From Achatina immaculata (lineage: Eukaryota > Mollusca > Gastropoda > Stylommatophora > Achatinidae), in contig CM019714.1 in assembly GCA_009760885.1 (NCBI GenBank), positions 3,025,895 through 3,089,894 of the forward strand: DNA of 64,000 bases, in the 5' to 3' direction. The notes below the pieces were generated by a model. The model worked only from the letters and a program-made list of their open reading frames with translations. It was not told where the DNA came from and searched no databases. Positions 11,601 through 26,600 of the stretch are shown piece by piece. Each line of letters begins with the position of its first letter. Within the stretch, counting starts at the first letter, position 1. Position numbers and translations under genes: made by a program.

Positions 11601-14600
11601 CAGTGATCAACCCCATCAAGGGCAAATTCTGTGGTGCTCATTAGATAACAGATCTGTGAAGATTACCCTTCCGGCAGTACAATGCAATGGCACATATATC
11701 GAGAGAGAACAATTTTTGAAATACCTTGGGATTGTGTTTGACAGGGCACTATTTTTAAACCACCATATGGACATGGTTGTTCAGAAAGCAAAGAAAGGGG
11801 TCTGCACAGTGAAGACCATGGCAGGTGTGGTCAATCATGGCAGGTGTGGTCTACCACAGCAGAAACTCTTCCTGCTGATGCGGGCGTTAGCGATGTCAGT
11901 GGTTTTTTGCCTTCTGACTTCCTCCATGAATCAGATAATAAAGCTTGAACATTTCTTCCATAGGCAGTCGGTCCAACCTCTACTAGGCTCTCAGTTATCT
12001 AATGTGACATGGATTTACTGCACGGGTCATGCGGGAGTCAAAAGCAATGAGAGAGTGGACAAGCTGGCAGACATGGCATCAATTCAGGGCCCCCTAAAAA
12101 ATGGACTAGGAAGAGACTACAAGAGCCACCTTGAATAGTGTGCATATGGAGGATGATATTGGGTTGAATGACAACAATCGTACCAGGAGGATGATCATAT
12201 TGAGGGAGGAGAGGGGAAGTGGACATTTTTCTGAACGAAGTGGTTTACCATGCATTACCCACAACCAGTGTGTGACTGGTTCCATCAGTGGGCACACACT
12301 TCAGTGGCTGTTGGAATGAAAGCAGAGTATATATGAGAATCCCAAAAGTGCAGTGATGCCAGTCTCTGATTACAGATTTTGGTTGATAAGATAACCCTAG
12401 TACTTACTACTAACATTATGGTTGATAACCCTAGTACTTACTACTAACATTATGGTTGATAACCCTAGTACTTACTACTAACATTATGGTTGATAACCCT
12501 AGTACTTACTACTAACATTATGGTTGATAACCCTAGTATTTACTACTAACATTATGGTTGATAACCCTAGTACTTACTACTGACTTAATGACTTTATAGT
12601 TGATACCTTAGCACATACTACTAACATTATGGTTGATAAGATAACCCTAGTACTTACATCTTACATCCTTTCTGGTGCCATTAAACATCACATAGGGCTT
12701 GCATGGTAGTTCACCAAGTTTTCCTGTCTTCAGTGAGCTTTTCAGCCTAATCGAGGGATTTTATGCCTATTAATGTGGCATCTCTTAACAGTGTCTTCTT
12801 TAGAGTTTCATGTGACTGACCTCTTTTTATTTGGCTTGTTTTTCAGTTGTTAGTTTGTTTTGGGATTTTCTGATTATTTCTTATCATCACGTGACTGACA
12901 TATGTCCATCTCCTAATACTTACTACTAACATTATGGTTGATAAGGCTAACAAATGTCATTCATTCATTCATTTGCATGTCCCTTGCAGAACTTTGCTTC
13001 CCAAACAGTACTCCTGTAGGCCTCTCAGTTGTAAGCAAGATGGCCCGCCACTGATGCATCCATTTGCAGATCATCAACGATGTCTTGCAGCCATCTTCGC
13101 ATTGGTCTTCCTCTCTTTCTTTTTCTCATTATGTACCCTTCCAAGACGGTCTTCTCTAGATTATCATGACATTTAATGTGTCCAAAATATTTAAGTTTTC
13201 TCTCTTTAATCTTCTTTACTAACCAGCCTTCTTCAATATTAAGCTCTTATAGTACAGATATATTTGTTCTTTTTTGTGTCCACGATATTTGAAGAACTCT
13301 TCTGTAGCATTTACATTCAAAGGCATTTATGTGTTTTTCAGCTGTTTTATTAAGTATACAGGTCTCACAGGCATATGTTGCAATGGGAATGATGCATGCC
13401 CTTAAAGATCTTATTTTTGTAGTTCTGTCTGTTCCTATCCACAGATTCTTTAGTTGTTTTACTTTCTGAAGAGTGATAGATATCCTCTTTTAATTTCCCT
13501 CATTGTATCTCCATTATTAGTTAGCAGTGATCCAAAATATTCAAAACTCTCAACTTCTTCCAGTTTTTCCTCATTGATATATATTTCAGCTGCCTTGTTT
13601 CTTTTGTCAGTTGTCGTCAGTTTAGTTTTCTTCGCATTAAGATAGAGGTTTTGCTCTTTGCTATTCTTACATACTGACATAATTAGTTTTTCTATTCCTT
13701 TTTGTGCTGTGGACAGTAATACTGTGTCATCAGCATATCTAATCTCTGGTATTTCATAAACTCCAATTGTTATGGCATCATAATATTCTTTGTCTACATC
13801 TTCTCTAACATTCCTCATTATATTTTCAGTATACAAGTTAAATAAGTAAGTCGACAATATGCATCCCTGACGAACTCCTTGTTTTATATCAAACCAAGTT
13901 GTTGTTTAACCATTTATTCTTACTGCTGCTTGTTGGTCTAGATACAGCAGTGATGTTAATTGTATCAAATGTGTTGGAAATCCCATTTTTCCATTATTTC
14001 CCAAAGTTTCTGGTGTTGTACACAATCAAATGCCTTTGAGTAGTCTATAAGGGATATATATAGATTCACATTAAACTCTCTGCATTTCTCTATTATTAAT
14101 CTTATATTGCATATATGATCTCTTGATCGTCTTCCTTGCCTGAAACCAGCTTGGACCATATTGATTTCTTCTTCTATTTTCTTACGAAGTCTACCCATTA
14201 TGATTTTTAACAGAATTTTACTGGCATGGCTAATCAGGGCAACAGTTCTGTAGTTTGTGCATAATTTCAGGTTACCCTTTTTTTTGGCAGTGGTATGAAT
14301 ACAGTTCTTTTCCATTCTTTTGGCCAAATACCTGAATGCCATATCTTTTTACATAGTGCATGATAGATTGTTGCACATTCCTTTCCTCCTGCTTTAATAA
14401 ATTCAGCTGTTATCTCATCACATCCTGGTGATTTACCATTTTTCAGATTCTTTATTGCCCAAAAAACTTCTTCTATTGTCGGCTCGGGTTCTTTCTCCTC
14501 CAATAATAATTCACACTGTTGATTTCTGCTTTCACAGTCGGTTGTTTCATACATTCCTCTGCAATATTCCTTCCATCTTTCTAGAATTTCCTCTGTCTCT

Positions 14601-17600
14601 GTCAAGGTATTCCCCATCTCATCACAAATTACATTTAGCTTAGGTTTGACATTTCTCATCAATGTCTTCATTTCTTTAAACATTTCACTATATCTTCTGG
14701 ATATTTTCAATATGTGCTGGAGCACAGGTAAGTTACCTCAAATATGGAAGGAAGCAAGCATGATACCACTGCTAAAGCCAGGGAAAAACAGTGATACAGC
14801 CTCCAGCTACAGGCCAATCAGTCTCACTAGCTGCCTATGCAAAACGATGGAACGCATCATTGACCTGAGGCTAAAATGGTACCTAGAAAGTGAAAACCTT
14901 CTCGTTCCACAACAAGCAGGATTTAGGCAGTACTACAGTACGGAAGATCAAGTGACCTATCTCTCTCAAGAGATTGAGGATGCATTCCAAGAGAAAAACC
15001 TTGTACTAGCAGTGTCGATAGACCTGAAGAAAGCCTTTGATAAAATAGGGAAAAAAGGTCTGCTGTGGAAAATAAGAAACTGCAATGTGAATGGAAGACT
15101 GTACAACTGGATAGAATCCTATTTACACAATAGAAGAGACAGAGTAGTAATGGATGGACACAAAAGCCAGAAAGTACTTCTGCGACATGGTGTACCACAA
15201 GGAGGAGTCCTTTCACCTACACTATTCCTTGTATTCATTAATGACCTGGTCAAGGAACTTCCCTATGAAATCAAAGCTGCACTGTATGCAGATGATCTGG
15301 TCATGTGGTGTACAGATGAATATGTGACAGTTGCTATACAGAGACTCCAAAGAGCAGCAGACATCTTGACATCATGGACAAACAAATGGTGTGTAAGTAT
15401 CAACACAGAGAAATCAAGTACCACTCTGTTTACTCTCTCATCTAAACAGAAAGCAGGTAAGATCTTTGTAAATGAAATATCCTTAAGGATGGACAACCAA
15501 CCCACTTACTTAGGAGTGACTCTTGACTCAAAACTGACATGGAAGCAACACATCAACAGTGCAGAAGCAAAAGCCAGAAGAAAACTAGCCATGTTAAGAA
15601 AATTGAGTGGAACCACATGGGGAGTTAGTGAAAGAATCCTCAAGAATGTATACCAGCAAAGTATTCTACCACATTTAGAATATGGCTCAACATCTTGGTG
15701 CACAGCATCAAACACTACGCTGCATAATCTAGACAAGGTTCAAAATCAGTCACTACGGATTACCACAGGTGCCATGAGGTCCACACCAATAGTAGAAATG
15801 CAGAAAATAGTTGGTGATCAAGCGCTAAAGGAACATAGAGACACAAAGGTCATGACCATGGGAGAGAAATTCCTCAGCTCTGTAAGCCATCCCTTGAAGG
15901 AGAGATTCAATAACTTGGCACTAAAACGGCTTAAAAGAAGCAGCTTCATTCATCAGGCCAAGCATATGCGTAAGCTGATACCTGACCTTCCAACTGTAGT
16001 CGCTCCATTATCATCTGTACCAGAGCATGCACCATGGAAAGAAGCAGATTATACACAAATAACTATTCAGACTGAAGTGAAAGGTGTGCAGAATGGTGAG
16101 ATGCAGAGTAGTCTTGTAAGATCAACAGCCACATTTAGTGTTCTAGATGATAAATATCCATATGACACCTGGATACATGTGTATACAGACGGATCTGCAC
16201 ATAATGCCATAAAGAATGGAGGGGCAGGAGCACATATTGAATATCCAAACAACACCACTGACTAGATTTCCATACCCACTGGAAAATACTGCAACAAATA
16301 TGATGCAGAAGTTAGGGCAATTATTGCTGCAGTTGAAAAACTATCAGACTCCAGAACTGATACGTGCCCCATATTAATTCTAACAGATGCAAGATCAGTA
16401 CTGGAAGCTCTTCAATGCAACAAACTACCAGACCTTAACTCTTTCCGTGCATTAGAAGAAACACGGACGTGTTGTGGTGTGCGGGAGTAAAAACGCGGGT
16501 CTTGGTCTGTTAGGGGGTCTAGTTGTAAAATGGAATGGAAAACAGTATTTCCATGTACTTCAGTATACTTAATATGTTTCAAAGTATAGCTAAATGAATG
16601 AAAATTTCATAAATGCAGAGTTTTTTAAAGAAAAAAGAAGTAATGTGATGTTTTTAGACACTGATTGTGGCCAGCTCACCATCGGCAATGTCTAGATCTG
16701 CCCTACTTACCACTACTTACCATCTGAGATGTGTAGATCTACTTGTCGATCTCGTATTGTGATTCCGTATTGCATTCTCGCTGAATGAATGTCTGAACTA
16801 ACCTCCTAACTACTCCTAACTACTTCTCCAGTCATCTAAATATGTCTAGATCTACTTAGAAAACATTCAAGAGCAGCGGGGTGGCCATAGGCTATGTCCA
16901 TACCCCTATCTACATCGTCAAAAATTGAAAAATTTCCATGCTTCTCGTCCTTTTTCTCGCTTGGCATCGCTCGTAACTAGGCATGCATTCACCATTTTGA
17001 AAGTGTCACCGGAATCGCGGACGAAATATGTACAATCTAAATATTACACCGCTTATTTTAATGAAACAAACAATTGTCACTATAACGACCATACGGTAGC
17101 TCTGGGACACCAGAAGTGTCGCCATATTGACCATACGCAAAGAAAGAGTTAAGGATGCCTTGTCAAAAATTGGCTTACAACACGGAGTCACTTTGCAGTG
17201 GATTCCTTCCCACTGTGAGATACCAGGCAATGAGAAAGCTGACCATCTGGCCAAAGAGGGCACTGAAATGGAGCAACCAGACGTACCAATCACCTATAAT
17301 CAGAAGAAAAGCACGATAAAAACCTACAGGAAGCCACAAACACCACCACATGATGACTATCACATGCTAAACAGAAAGGAACAAGTCACCATTTTCCGTC
17401 TCCGAACAGGACACAGCCGACTCCGAAGTCATATGTATACAAAGTTTAAGGTTGGTACTACTAATCTATGTACATGTGCCCAGGTGCCCCAAACTGTGGA
17501 ACATAACCTCCAAAATTGCACCAACTATGAGACACTGAGAAATAATTATGAGACAAACCCTAACTACTTCTGCAAGGATAGTGATACAAACCTTAACTAC

Positions 17601-20600
17601 TGTTGCAAGAGTAGTGAAACAAACCCTAACTACTGCTGCAAGGGTAGTAAAACAAGCCTTGACTACTGCTACAAAGGTAGTGAAACAAGCCTTGACTACT
17701 GCTACAAGGGTAGTGAAACAAGACTTGACTACTGCTGCAAAGGTAGTGAAACAAGACTTGACTACTGCTACAAGGGTAGTAAAACAAACCCTAACTACTG
17801 CTACAAGGGTAGTGAAACAAGACTTGACTACTGCTGCAAAGGTAGTGAAACAAGACTTGACTACTGCTACAAGGGTAGTAAAACAAACCCTAACTACTGC
17901 TACAAGGGTAGTGAAACAAGCCTTGACTACTGCTCCAAAGGTCAGTGAGACAAACCCTGACTACTGTTGCTAGGGTGAATAACTGTACTGAACTATTGCT
18001 ATCACCACTGAAGATCACCAACCTTGTTGACAAAGTGAAGAGTCATCACCCCATCTGCCTCCCTCAGGGCACAAGGTTGTGTCATCATTTTCTGCAACTT
18101 AAATTTATTATTTTCACTCAAAACATTTCATATAAAAACATAATATGAAAAATAAACCATTATATATCTATATCCTATAGAAGAGCAAATCTCTATCTCA
18201 ATGCAAAAAAAAACTAAATTAATGACAAAAGACAAAACAAAAAAGGCAGCTGAAATATATATCAATGAAGAAAAATTGGAAGAACTGGAGAGTTTTGAAT
18301 ATCTTTGATCACTACTAACTAATAATGGAGATACAATGAGGGAAATTAAAAGGAGGACATCTATTGCTCTTTAAAAAGTAAAACATCTAAAGAAGCTGTG
18401 GAGAGGAACAAACAGAACTACAAAAATAAGATTTTTAAGGGCATGCATCTTTCCCATTGCAACATATGCCTGTGAGACCTGGACACTTAACAAAACAGCT
18501 GAGAAACACATAAATGCCTTTGAATATAAATGCTACAGAAGAGTTCTTCAAATATCATGGACACAAAAAGGAACAAATCTATCCATACTTAACTTATCAT
18601 ATGTCTTAAATCTTCCTGCGCCATTAACCGTCACATAGGGCTTGCAAGGTAGTTCACCAATTTTTCCTGTTTTTGGTGAGGTTTTTTCAACCTCATCAAA
18701 GGATTTTATGCCTATTAATTTGACCTATCTTATCACTGTCCTTTTTAGAGTTTCATGTGTTCTGCCTCTTTTTTTTTGGCCTGTTGTGTTCAACTTAATA
18801 GCTTGTTTTTAGGATTCTCTGATCCTTTCTTCTCATCACGTGACCAACATACGTTCACCTCCTTTTCCTGATCAGCCATGAGATTGGTTGTTCAGTAATC
18901 TGTCTTATCTCTGCATTGTTCTTGAATTTGTTCTATTTGATGCCGAGTACTTTCCTTAAGCATTTGTTTTCAAAAGAGTCTAATTTCTTGTCTATTTCTT
19001 TAGTTGTTTTCCAGCTTTCGCATGCATAAATGAGTGCGGATATTATATTTGAATTGAATGGTCTTAACTTGATTTTTGTGCTTATAACTTTTGAATGCCA
19101 TATGTTCTCAAGATTCTTGAAGATTAATGCTGCTTTTGCAATTCTAGTTCTAAATTCCTTTCTGATGTCAACATCCTGGTCTATGTAGCTGCCAAGGTAT
19201 GCAAATTGACTGACTTCTTCAACATCTGTCCCTTTTACATGTATTTTTCCATTTTGATTAATGGGAATTTTCATTATTTTTGTTTTGTCCTTGTTAATTT
19301 CAAGTCCTATTTTACTAGCCAGTGAAGACAGGATATCTGTTTTTTCTTGCATGGAATTCACATTGTTACTAAAAAGAGTTGTGTCATCAGCAAAATCAAG
19401 ATCTTCTAGTTGGGTCCCATGTACCCAATCAATACCTGTTTTACCTGTGCAGCACTTTTTTCATTATGAAGTCTATTGTAATTCCAAAAAGCAAAAGAGA
19501 CAGTATACAACCTTATTTCACAACTGTTTCAATCTGGAACCATTCACTCATCCCTTCTGTTTTGACTGCACAAACATATCCATTGTAGAAGTAATGATGT
19601 TGACAATTTTAGATGGTATTCCATATAGACAAAATTCTCCACAATGAATGCTATAAAATGTCTTTTTTAAAGTCTTAAGGTTCAGTATTAATGGTTTCTG
19701 CTTTTCCATATGTTCTTCAAGTATTATTCTTAAAGTAAAGATCTGGTCGAGACAGCTTCTCTCCTTTCCAAATAATGCTTGTTCTTCTCTCATTGCGGTA
19801 TCCACTATATCTTTAAGTCTATTCAAAATGACCTTGCAAAATGACCTTTTGACACAACTGATATTAAGGTTACTCCTCTCCAGTTGTTACAGTCACTAAG
19901 GTTGCCTTTTTTTTTTTTTTTTGTATTTTAACAATGATTCCTTTTTTCCATTTAGAAGGGATCTTTTCTTCTTTCCAAATCTTGTTAAACATTTTCTGTA
20001 GTTGTCTCATATTGTCACTATTAATAGCTTTTAACATTTCGGGTGTTATTTCATCTTCACCTGTAGCTTTGTTGTTAGCCATTATATTCACTGCTGTTTC
20101 AATTTCATGCAATGTAATTTCATCTAGGTTGACATTTAGTTGTGGGGCTGGTAAGACGGTTTCAAGGTTTATCACTTCTTTTGGGTGTGGTCGATTAAGT
20201 ATTTCTTGGAAGTGCTCAGCTCATCTTTGCTTTTGTCTGTACTTGATGTTAATAGGGTTTAAGTTTTGCTAAGGATTGGTCTTTCATTAGATGTAATAGT
20301 ACCTGTTACCCTCTTTTGTGTGTTATATAATGTTTTGCTGTCTCCTGTTTTTGTTGCTTTCTCTGCCTCTTTTGCCATATTGTCTGTGTATTCTCTTTTA
20401 TCCCTTCTAGCTGTACTTTCTTGTCTATTTCTTTGTATATTGCTTTCACCAGATCTTTTCCAAGATCTGTCTTTACATTCAACATGTCTAATTTGGCTGG
20501 TCGTCTTTCATGTATGTACTTCCATGTGTTTTCTGATATCCATGCTTTTCTATTTGGTTTTATCAGTCCAGCACTTGCTTTTGCTGCTGTGATTATGGCT

Positions 20601-23600
20601 GTGCTATAAGAATTCCATAATTCATCTATGCCTATCTCCTCTACTTCACTGAATGTTATGGAACGATTGGCAAGTTCCTGATTGAAATTACCGTTAGTAT
20701 TCTTTTCTTGTAGGCTGTGGCTGTTTATCTTTCTGTGTATTGATTTCTTGTATTGGCTTTTCAGTTTTAGTTTTATTTTCCCTATACACAGATTGTGATC
20801 ACTGTTGACATCTGCACCCCTATATGCCCTTACATCTATTAGAGATGTTCTGTATTGCTTTCTATTACAAAAATGATCTATCTGGTTTCTAGTTCTATGA
20901 TCTGGAGATATCCACGTTGTTTTATGTATCTCTTTGTGTGGAAATATTGTGCCTTCAATGACCATGCCCTCTGTTAGACATATTTCAATTAATCTTTCTC
21001 CGTTCTGATTTACCATGTCAATTCCTTCTTTCCCCATTACCTTTTCAACGTCGGTGTTATCTTTCCCTACCTTAGCGTTGGAAGTCCCCCATAGCAATTA
21101 GGATGTCGTGTTTGGGGACTTTGTTGATGATTAGTTGTAATCGGTGATAGAAATCATCTTTCATCTCATCATCTGCATCATTTGTGAGTGCATAACACTG
21201 TATTATTGTCATTCTTCCATGTCTTAGGTTGTATCGTGCTATTATTATATGACTGTTCATTGGTTCCCATTCTACAAAGCTCTTTGCTGCTATATTTGAC
21301 ATAATTATACCTATCCCCTCCTGGTGTTTCCCTTCCTCTCTGCCTGAATGTATTAGTAACTTACCATTTTCCTCTGATCTTTTACCTACATTTCGCTGAT
21401 GCCCAGTATGTCTAGATGGTATCTCTCCATTTCTTTGATGATCTGAGTAATTTTTGTTAGTGCTGCTATCATTCTTACATTCCAGAATCCAATCTTTGTT
21501 ACATGTTTGGGGCCAACGAATGTGCTCTTTGGAGTTGGCATCCCTGATGCTCGGTTGGTTTCTCTGCAAGTTTCCATGACGATATCTTTTTTTCCCATCT
21601 GGAGTTGCCTCTAGATAGGTCCCAGGATAAGGTTGTTAGCTTTATGCCCAACTCCCGGTACAGGATATGTGACAGATCAAGCAGAATTCCGTTGATATCT
21701 ATACTACAAGAACTTAATATTGAAGAAGACTGGCTAGTATAGAGGATTAAACAGAGAAAACTTATATATTTTAGACACATTAAATGTCATGATAATCTAG
21801 AGAAGACTGTCTTGGAAAAGTACATAATGGGAAAAAGAAAGAGGAAGACCAATACGAAGATGGCTGCAAGACATCATTGATGATCTGCAAATGGATGTAT
21901 CAGCAGCAGGGCATCTTGCTCACAACCAAGGAGAACTATTAGGGAGACAAAGTTCAGCAAGGGACATACAAATGACTGACTGACTGACAGTAAGAACACT
22001 GTTAAATAAAAATGAACAATATTAGACATTACAAATAAACATAATCTGGGATCTATATGAGAACATATGAACAAGATTTTGCACTGAAATGTTGTTTAGT
22101 TTTCTTGTACATATATTTTCTCCCTTCAGCAGTTACTGTTATACCTATGCTCTATTCAACAGCTTCAAGGAAACTTAACAGTAAAATGAGGGCATGCTCG
22201 GATATAATGACTCCAATTTTTTACTTCAATACAGATGCAGATATTTAAATAAAATGAATACCTGTATTGAAATAAAGATCAAATAAATTACTTCTATACA
22301 CTTTATGCTTCATATTTACATAATTTCATCCTCACATGGTATAGTCTCTAAAGCAAACATGATCCCCCTTTTAAATTCCAAATATTTTTCGGTTATCATC
22401 ACTCCATCTCTTACTGGACATGGCTGTCCATGTTCCATTACTTTGTACAAATCTGAACAACTAATCACTGATTTCCACATATCTGTGTATAATTCTGTGA
22501 TTTGTGCACTCCAGATCCTTTCTGTGATGTCAACATTTATGCTTATTTTAAGATTCTCATTTTCATTAGTGCACCTATTTTTCCTAACATCTTCACAAAA
22601 CTCACTTGTATATGCCTTCTATCACAGATGTTGGTGCTACTGTCAGTGTGTACCGCATGCTTTCAATGCAACTTCAGCACTTCAACTTTTTAGTTTTGTC
22701 TGTGATCTTGATTCCTATTATGTCTTCTTTTTTTCTCTTCATTTGCCCTTTTTACTCTGCAAATGTTTGATAACAACCTTTTCTTTTCTGCAACTCCCAT
22801 AGATGAAATGTTTCATTAATGATGTAATAGGTGTTTCATTAATGATGTAATGGATGTTTCATTAATGATGGGACACGTTTTAAATACAACTATCCAGGAC
22901 TGGAACACACACATTTAATACAGAATGTATGTAATACATTCCCAAGATATAGGAGTTCATAACAAAGTTCAAGATTTTGAATATATCCTTTAGATGAGTT
23001 TTCGCTTCTGGGTGACATACAAGATGGCAGGAGCTTTTTAACTCTCTCGCCAGCACACTTGCATATGAGTCTTCTGCATCACCATACATTGTAAAATGGG
23101 AGTTGGGTGTGAGGTCAACAACCTCATCCTGAGACCCATCTAGAGGCGACTGATGGGGAAAAAACTCTGCCGTTATGGAATCTCACAACAGTTGTAACCA
23201 AACATCAAGGTCTCTGCATGCCGTTAACAATGATTGAAAATTCATTGGCCCAAAATGCATAACAAAAATCGGATTTTGGAATGTAAGAACGATGGCTGCA
23301 ACAACAAAAACTGCAAAGATAATAAAAGAAATGGATAGATATCACCTAGATGTGTTGGGCATCAGTGAAATGCGATGGCCAGAAGCAGTGAAAAAACAGC
23401 CGAAAACCTTAAGTTAATAATATATTCCGGCAGAGATAATGGGAAATACCAGAAAGGAGTGGGTATAATTATGTCATCTGCAGCAGCAAAGAGCCTTACA
23501 GAATGGGAACCAGTGAACAGTTTATTATAAAAGCACGATACAAAATAAGGCATGGAAGAATGACAGTCATACAATGCTATGCACCCACGAATGATACAGA

Positions 23601-26600
23601 TGATGAAAACAAGCAGGATTTCAAAAAGGGAAAAGTGTCTCACCCAGATCTTTACTTTAAGAATAATACTTGAAGAACATGTTGAAAAGCAAAAACCATT
23701 AATCCTGTGAACTTCATAGACTTTAAAAAAGCATTTGATAGCATACACAGAGATTTGTGGAGAATTTTAAGAATAAATGGAATACCATCTAAAATTGTCA
23801 ACATCATTAGATATCTAAAATCTAAGATTGTCAACATCATTAGAGACCTCTATAACGGATATGTTTTTGCAGTCAAGGCAGAAGAAGGAATGAGCGAATG
23901 GTTTCAGATTGAAACAGGCATGAAACAAGGATGTATATGATCTCCATTGGTTTTTGCAATTGCCATAGACTTTATAATGAAAAGATGCTGTACTGGTAAA
24001 ACCAGCATTGACTGGGCACATGGGACCCAATTAGAAGATCTTGATTTTGCAGATGACATAACTCTTATCAGTAACAATGTGAAATCGATGCAGGAAAAAA
24101 CAGATACCCTGTCTTCTTTGGCTAGCATCATGCTTTTCTTCTGATTATAGGTGATTGGTATGTCTGGTTGCTCCATTTCAATGCCCTCTTTGGCCAGATG
24201 GTCAGCTTTCTCATTGCCTGGTATCCCACAGTGGGAGGGAATCCACTGCAAGTGACTCCATGTTGTAAGCCAGTTTTTGACAAGGCATCCTTAAGGTCTG
24301 GTAGTTTGTTGCACTGAAGAGCTTCCAGTACTGATCTTGCATCTATGAAAATTACTATGGGACATGTATCAATTCTGGAGTCTGATAGTTTTTCAACTGC
24401 AGCAATAATTGCCCTAACTTCTGCATCATAGTTGTTGCAGTATTTTCCAGTGGGTATGGAAATCTTGTCAGTGGTGTTGTTTGGATATTCAATATGTGCT
24501 CCTGCCCCTCCATTCTTTATGGCATTGTGTGCAGATCCATCTGTATACACACGTATCCAGGTGTCACATGGATATTTGTTATCTAGAACACTAAGTGTGG
24601 CTGTTGATCTTACAAGACTGCTCTGCATACAGTATGATCTAAACTGCTAATACTGGAATACAGACAATTTGTCAGAAGATGAGACATCACAGTCCAGGCT
24701 AAGTCTGCATAAAAATTGAATAATAAATCAACTGCTACCCCTGTGACAAAAATAAGGGGGGAAAACTAAACTAGCAAATGTTAATCAGATACAGTGACAC
24801 CTATAACATTCTGATTATGTACAATGACAATTATCAAACATCAATTACATTAAATCATAATTTTTAAGATCAGATATGAAATGACAGTTATCAAAATTCA
24901 ATCATAAAGAAATCTGTAACTTGAAATTTAAACAAGTTACCAACCACTTTCATCAAAAGCATGGTCCAGGAAATGAACAGAGTTTGCACGTCCTCTCACA
25001 ATTGGTTCCCAGTTTATTGTGTTTACATATCCAAGTGAAGGGTTCCGTGTGAACAAAACTTTCCCAGAAGAAATTTCTAGCATGCAAATTTTAAAAAAGA
25101 AACCCAATGTTTATCAAATCTCATCATAAAAATGACCAAAAAAAAGTCTTTAATGTAAATAATACTAAATGTGATCTACAATTAAAATGTTTTGAAATCT
25201 CTTCTTCAGTATGACAACAGTTTGATAGTGCCATCACAGTATGACAACAGTTTGATAGTGCCATCACAGTATGATAATGATTTGATATCACCACACAGGT
25301 TTGATAATGTTTTGATATCACAGTGTTCTGATATTATTACTCAGGTATGACAATGGTTTGATATCACCAACCAGTATTAGAATGGCTTGATATCTCTACT
25401 CCATTATTACAACTGATATCTCTATGAGAATGATTTGATATTTCGAATGCAATAATATAATGGTGTAATGACCTGTGCTACAAATTTAAAAAATATATAT
25501 ATTTCTTTAGGCTGTGCTGAAGAATATGTCATTTCAACATGGAAAGATAACTCTTCTAGCAAACATAGGAATAAAAATCTGATTTTTGCCCGTGTATGAG
25601 AGTATGCGTCTATCATCCTATTTATTATAAATGATTTCAAGGACAATCTGTCACACAAAGCAGATCAGCTACAAATTTAAAGGCTACCTACATCCAAATT
25701 AGTCATTTCATAATTGGACACAGATTTCATTCTAACTCAAGATTTTTCTTCACTTGACACCAAATTATGAGAATAAACATAAGAAACAACCAAAATGTCA
25801 TATTTTGAATGAGAACAGCAGCAATGCATTTAATTTCAAAAGTATGTAGCTTCTCTCTAGACAAACACTGAATGTATAACAAATATATTACATGTGAGCT
25901 AAAGTGTAAATGTACAAATGTATCACAAACAGTAAATCAAAAATATGTTAATTGTACTAGCATACATAAAAAAAAAATCACACTACAATGGCATCTGACA
26001 TATTACAAATGTATCCTAAAACAAAAACTACAGGTATATAAAAGATCACATTATAAAAACTTACTACATATCACACATGAAATGCACTTCATGCTGCTTT
26101 TGCCTTATTTGTTTTTTTTTTCTTCAGACAAAATTACCCTTATTATTAACTTACATCTTTCCCATGCTGTTAAACATCATATAGAGCTCACATGGTAGTT
26201 CACCATGTTTTTTTCAGCGAGCTTTTCAGCCTCATCAAAGGATTTTATGGCGACTAATTTGGCCTCTCTTAACAATGTCCTCTTTAGAGTTTCACATGGT
26301 CTACCTTTTTTTCTTCAACCTGTTGTGTTTCAGTTGATAGCTTGTTTTGGAATTTTCTGATTATTTCTTCTCATCACATGACCGATATATGTCCATCTCC
26401 TTTTTCTGATCACCCATGAGACAGGATGTTGTTCACTCATCTGTCTTATCTCTGCGTTGTTCTTGAATTCATTCCACTTTATACCAAGTATTTTCCTTAG
26501 GTATTTGTTTTCAAAAGAGTCTAATTTCTTGTTTATTTCTTTAGTTATTTTCCAACTTTCGCATGCATAAATGAAGGTAGATATTACATTTGAATTGAAT

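Larger units (their letters stand above)
10634..12945 (+). repeat. 34-bp minisatellite split by two LINE insertions
   Basis: The unit TAGTACTTACTACTAACATT + ATGGTTGATAACCC occurs once at about 10634-10678, about eight times at 12386-12655 and once at 12913-12945. The intervening stretches are an I-type LINE and an RTE-A tail. Confidence 0.85.

Noticed and set aside
24941..25076. Alternative end of EGFR exon 5 at the GTAACT donor, which would supply a Cys codon start (TG)
   Set aside because: Joined to exon 6 it gives TGA, and no phase-2 exon was found. The GTTGGT donor four bases earlier keeps the frame.
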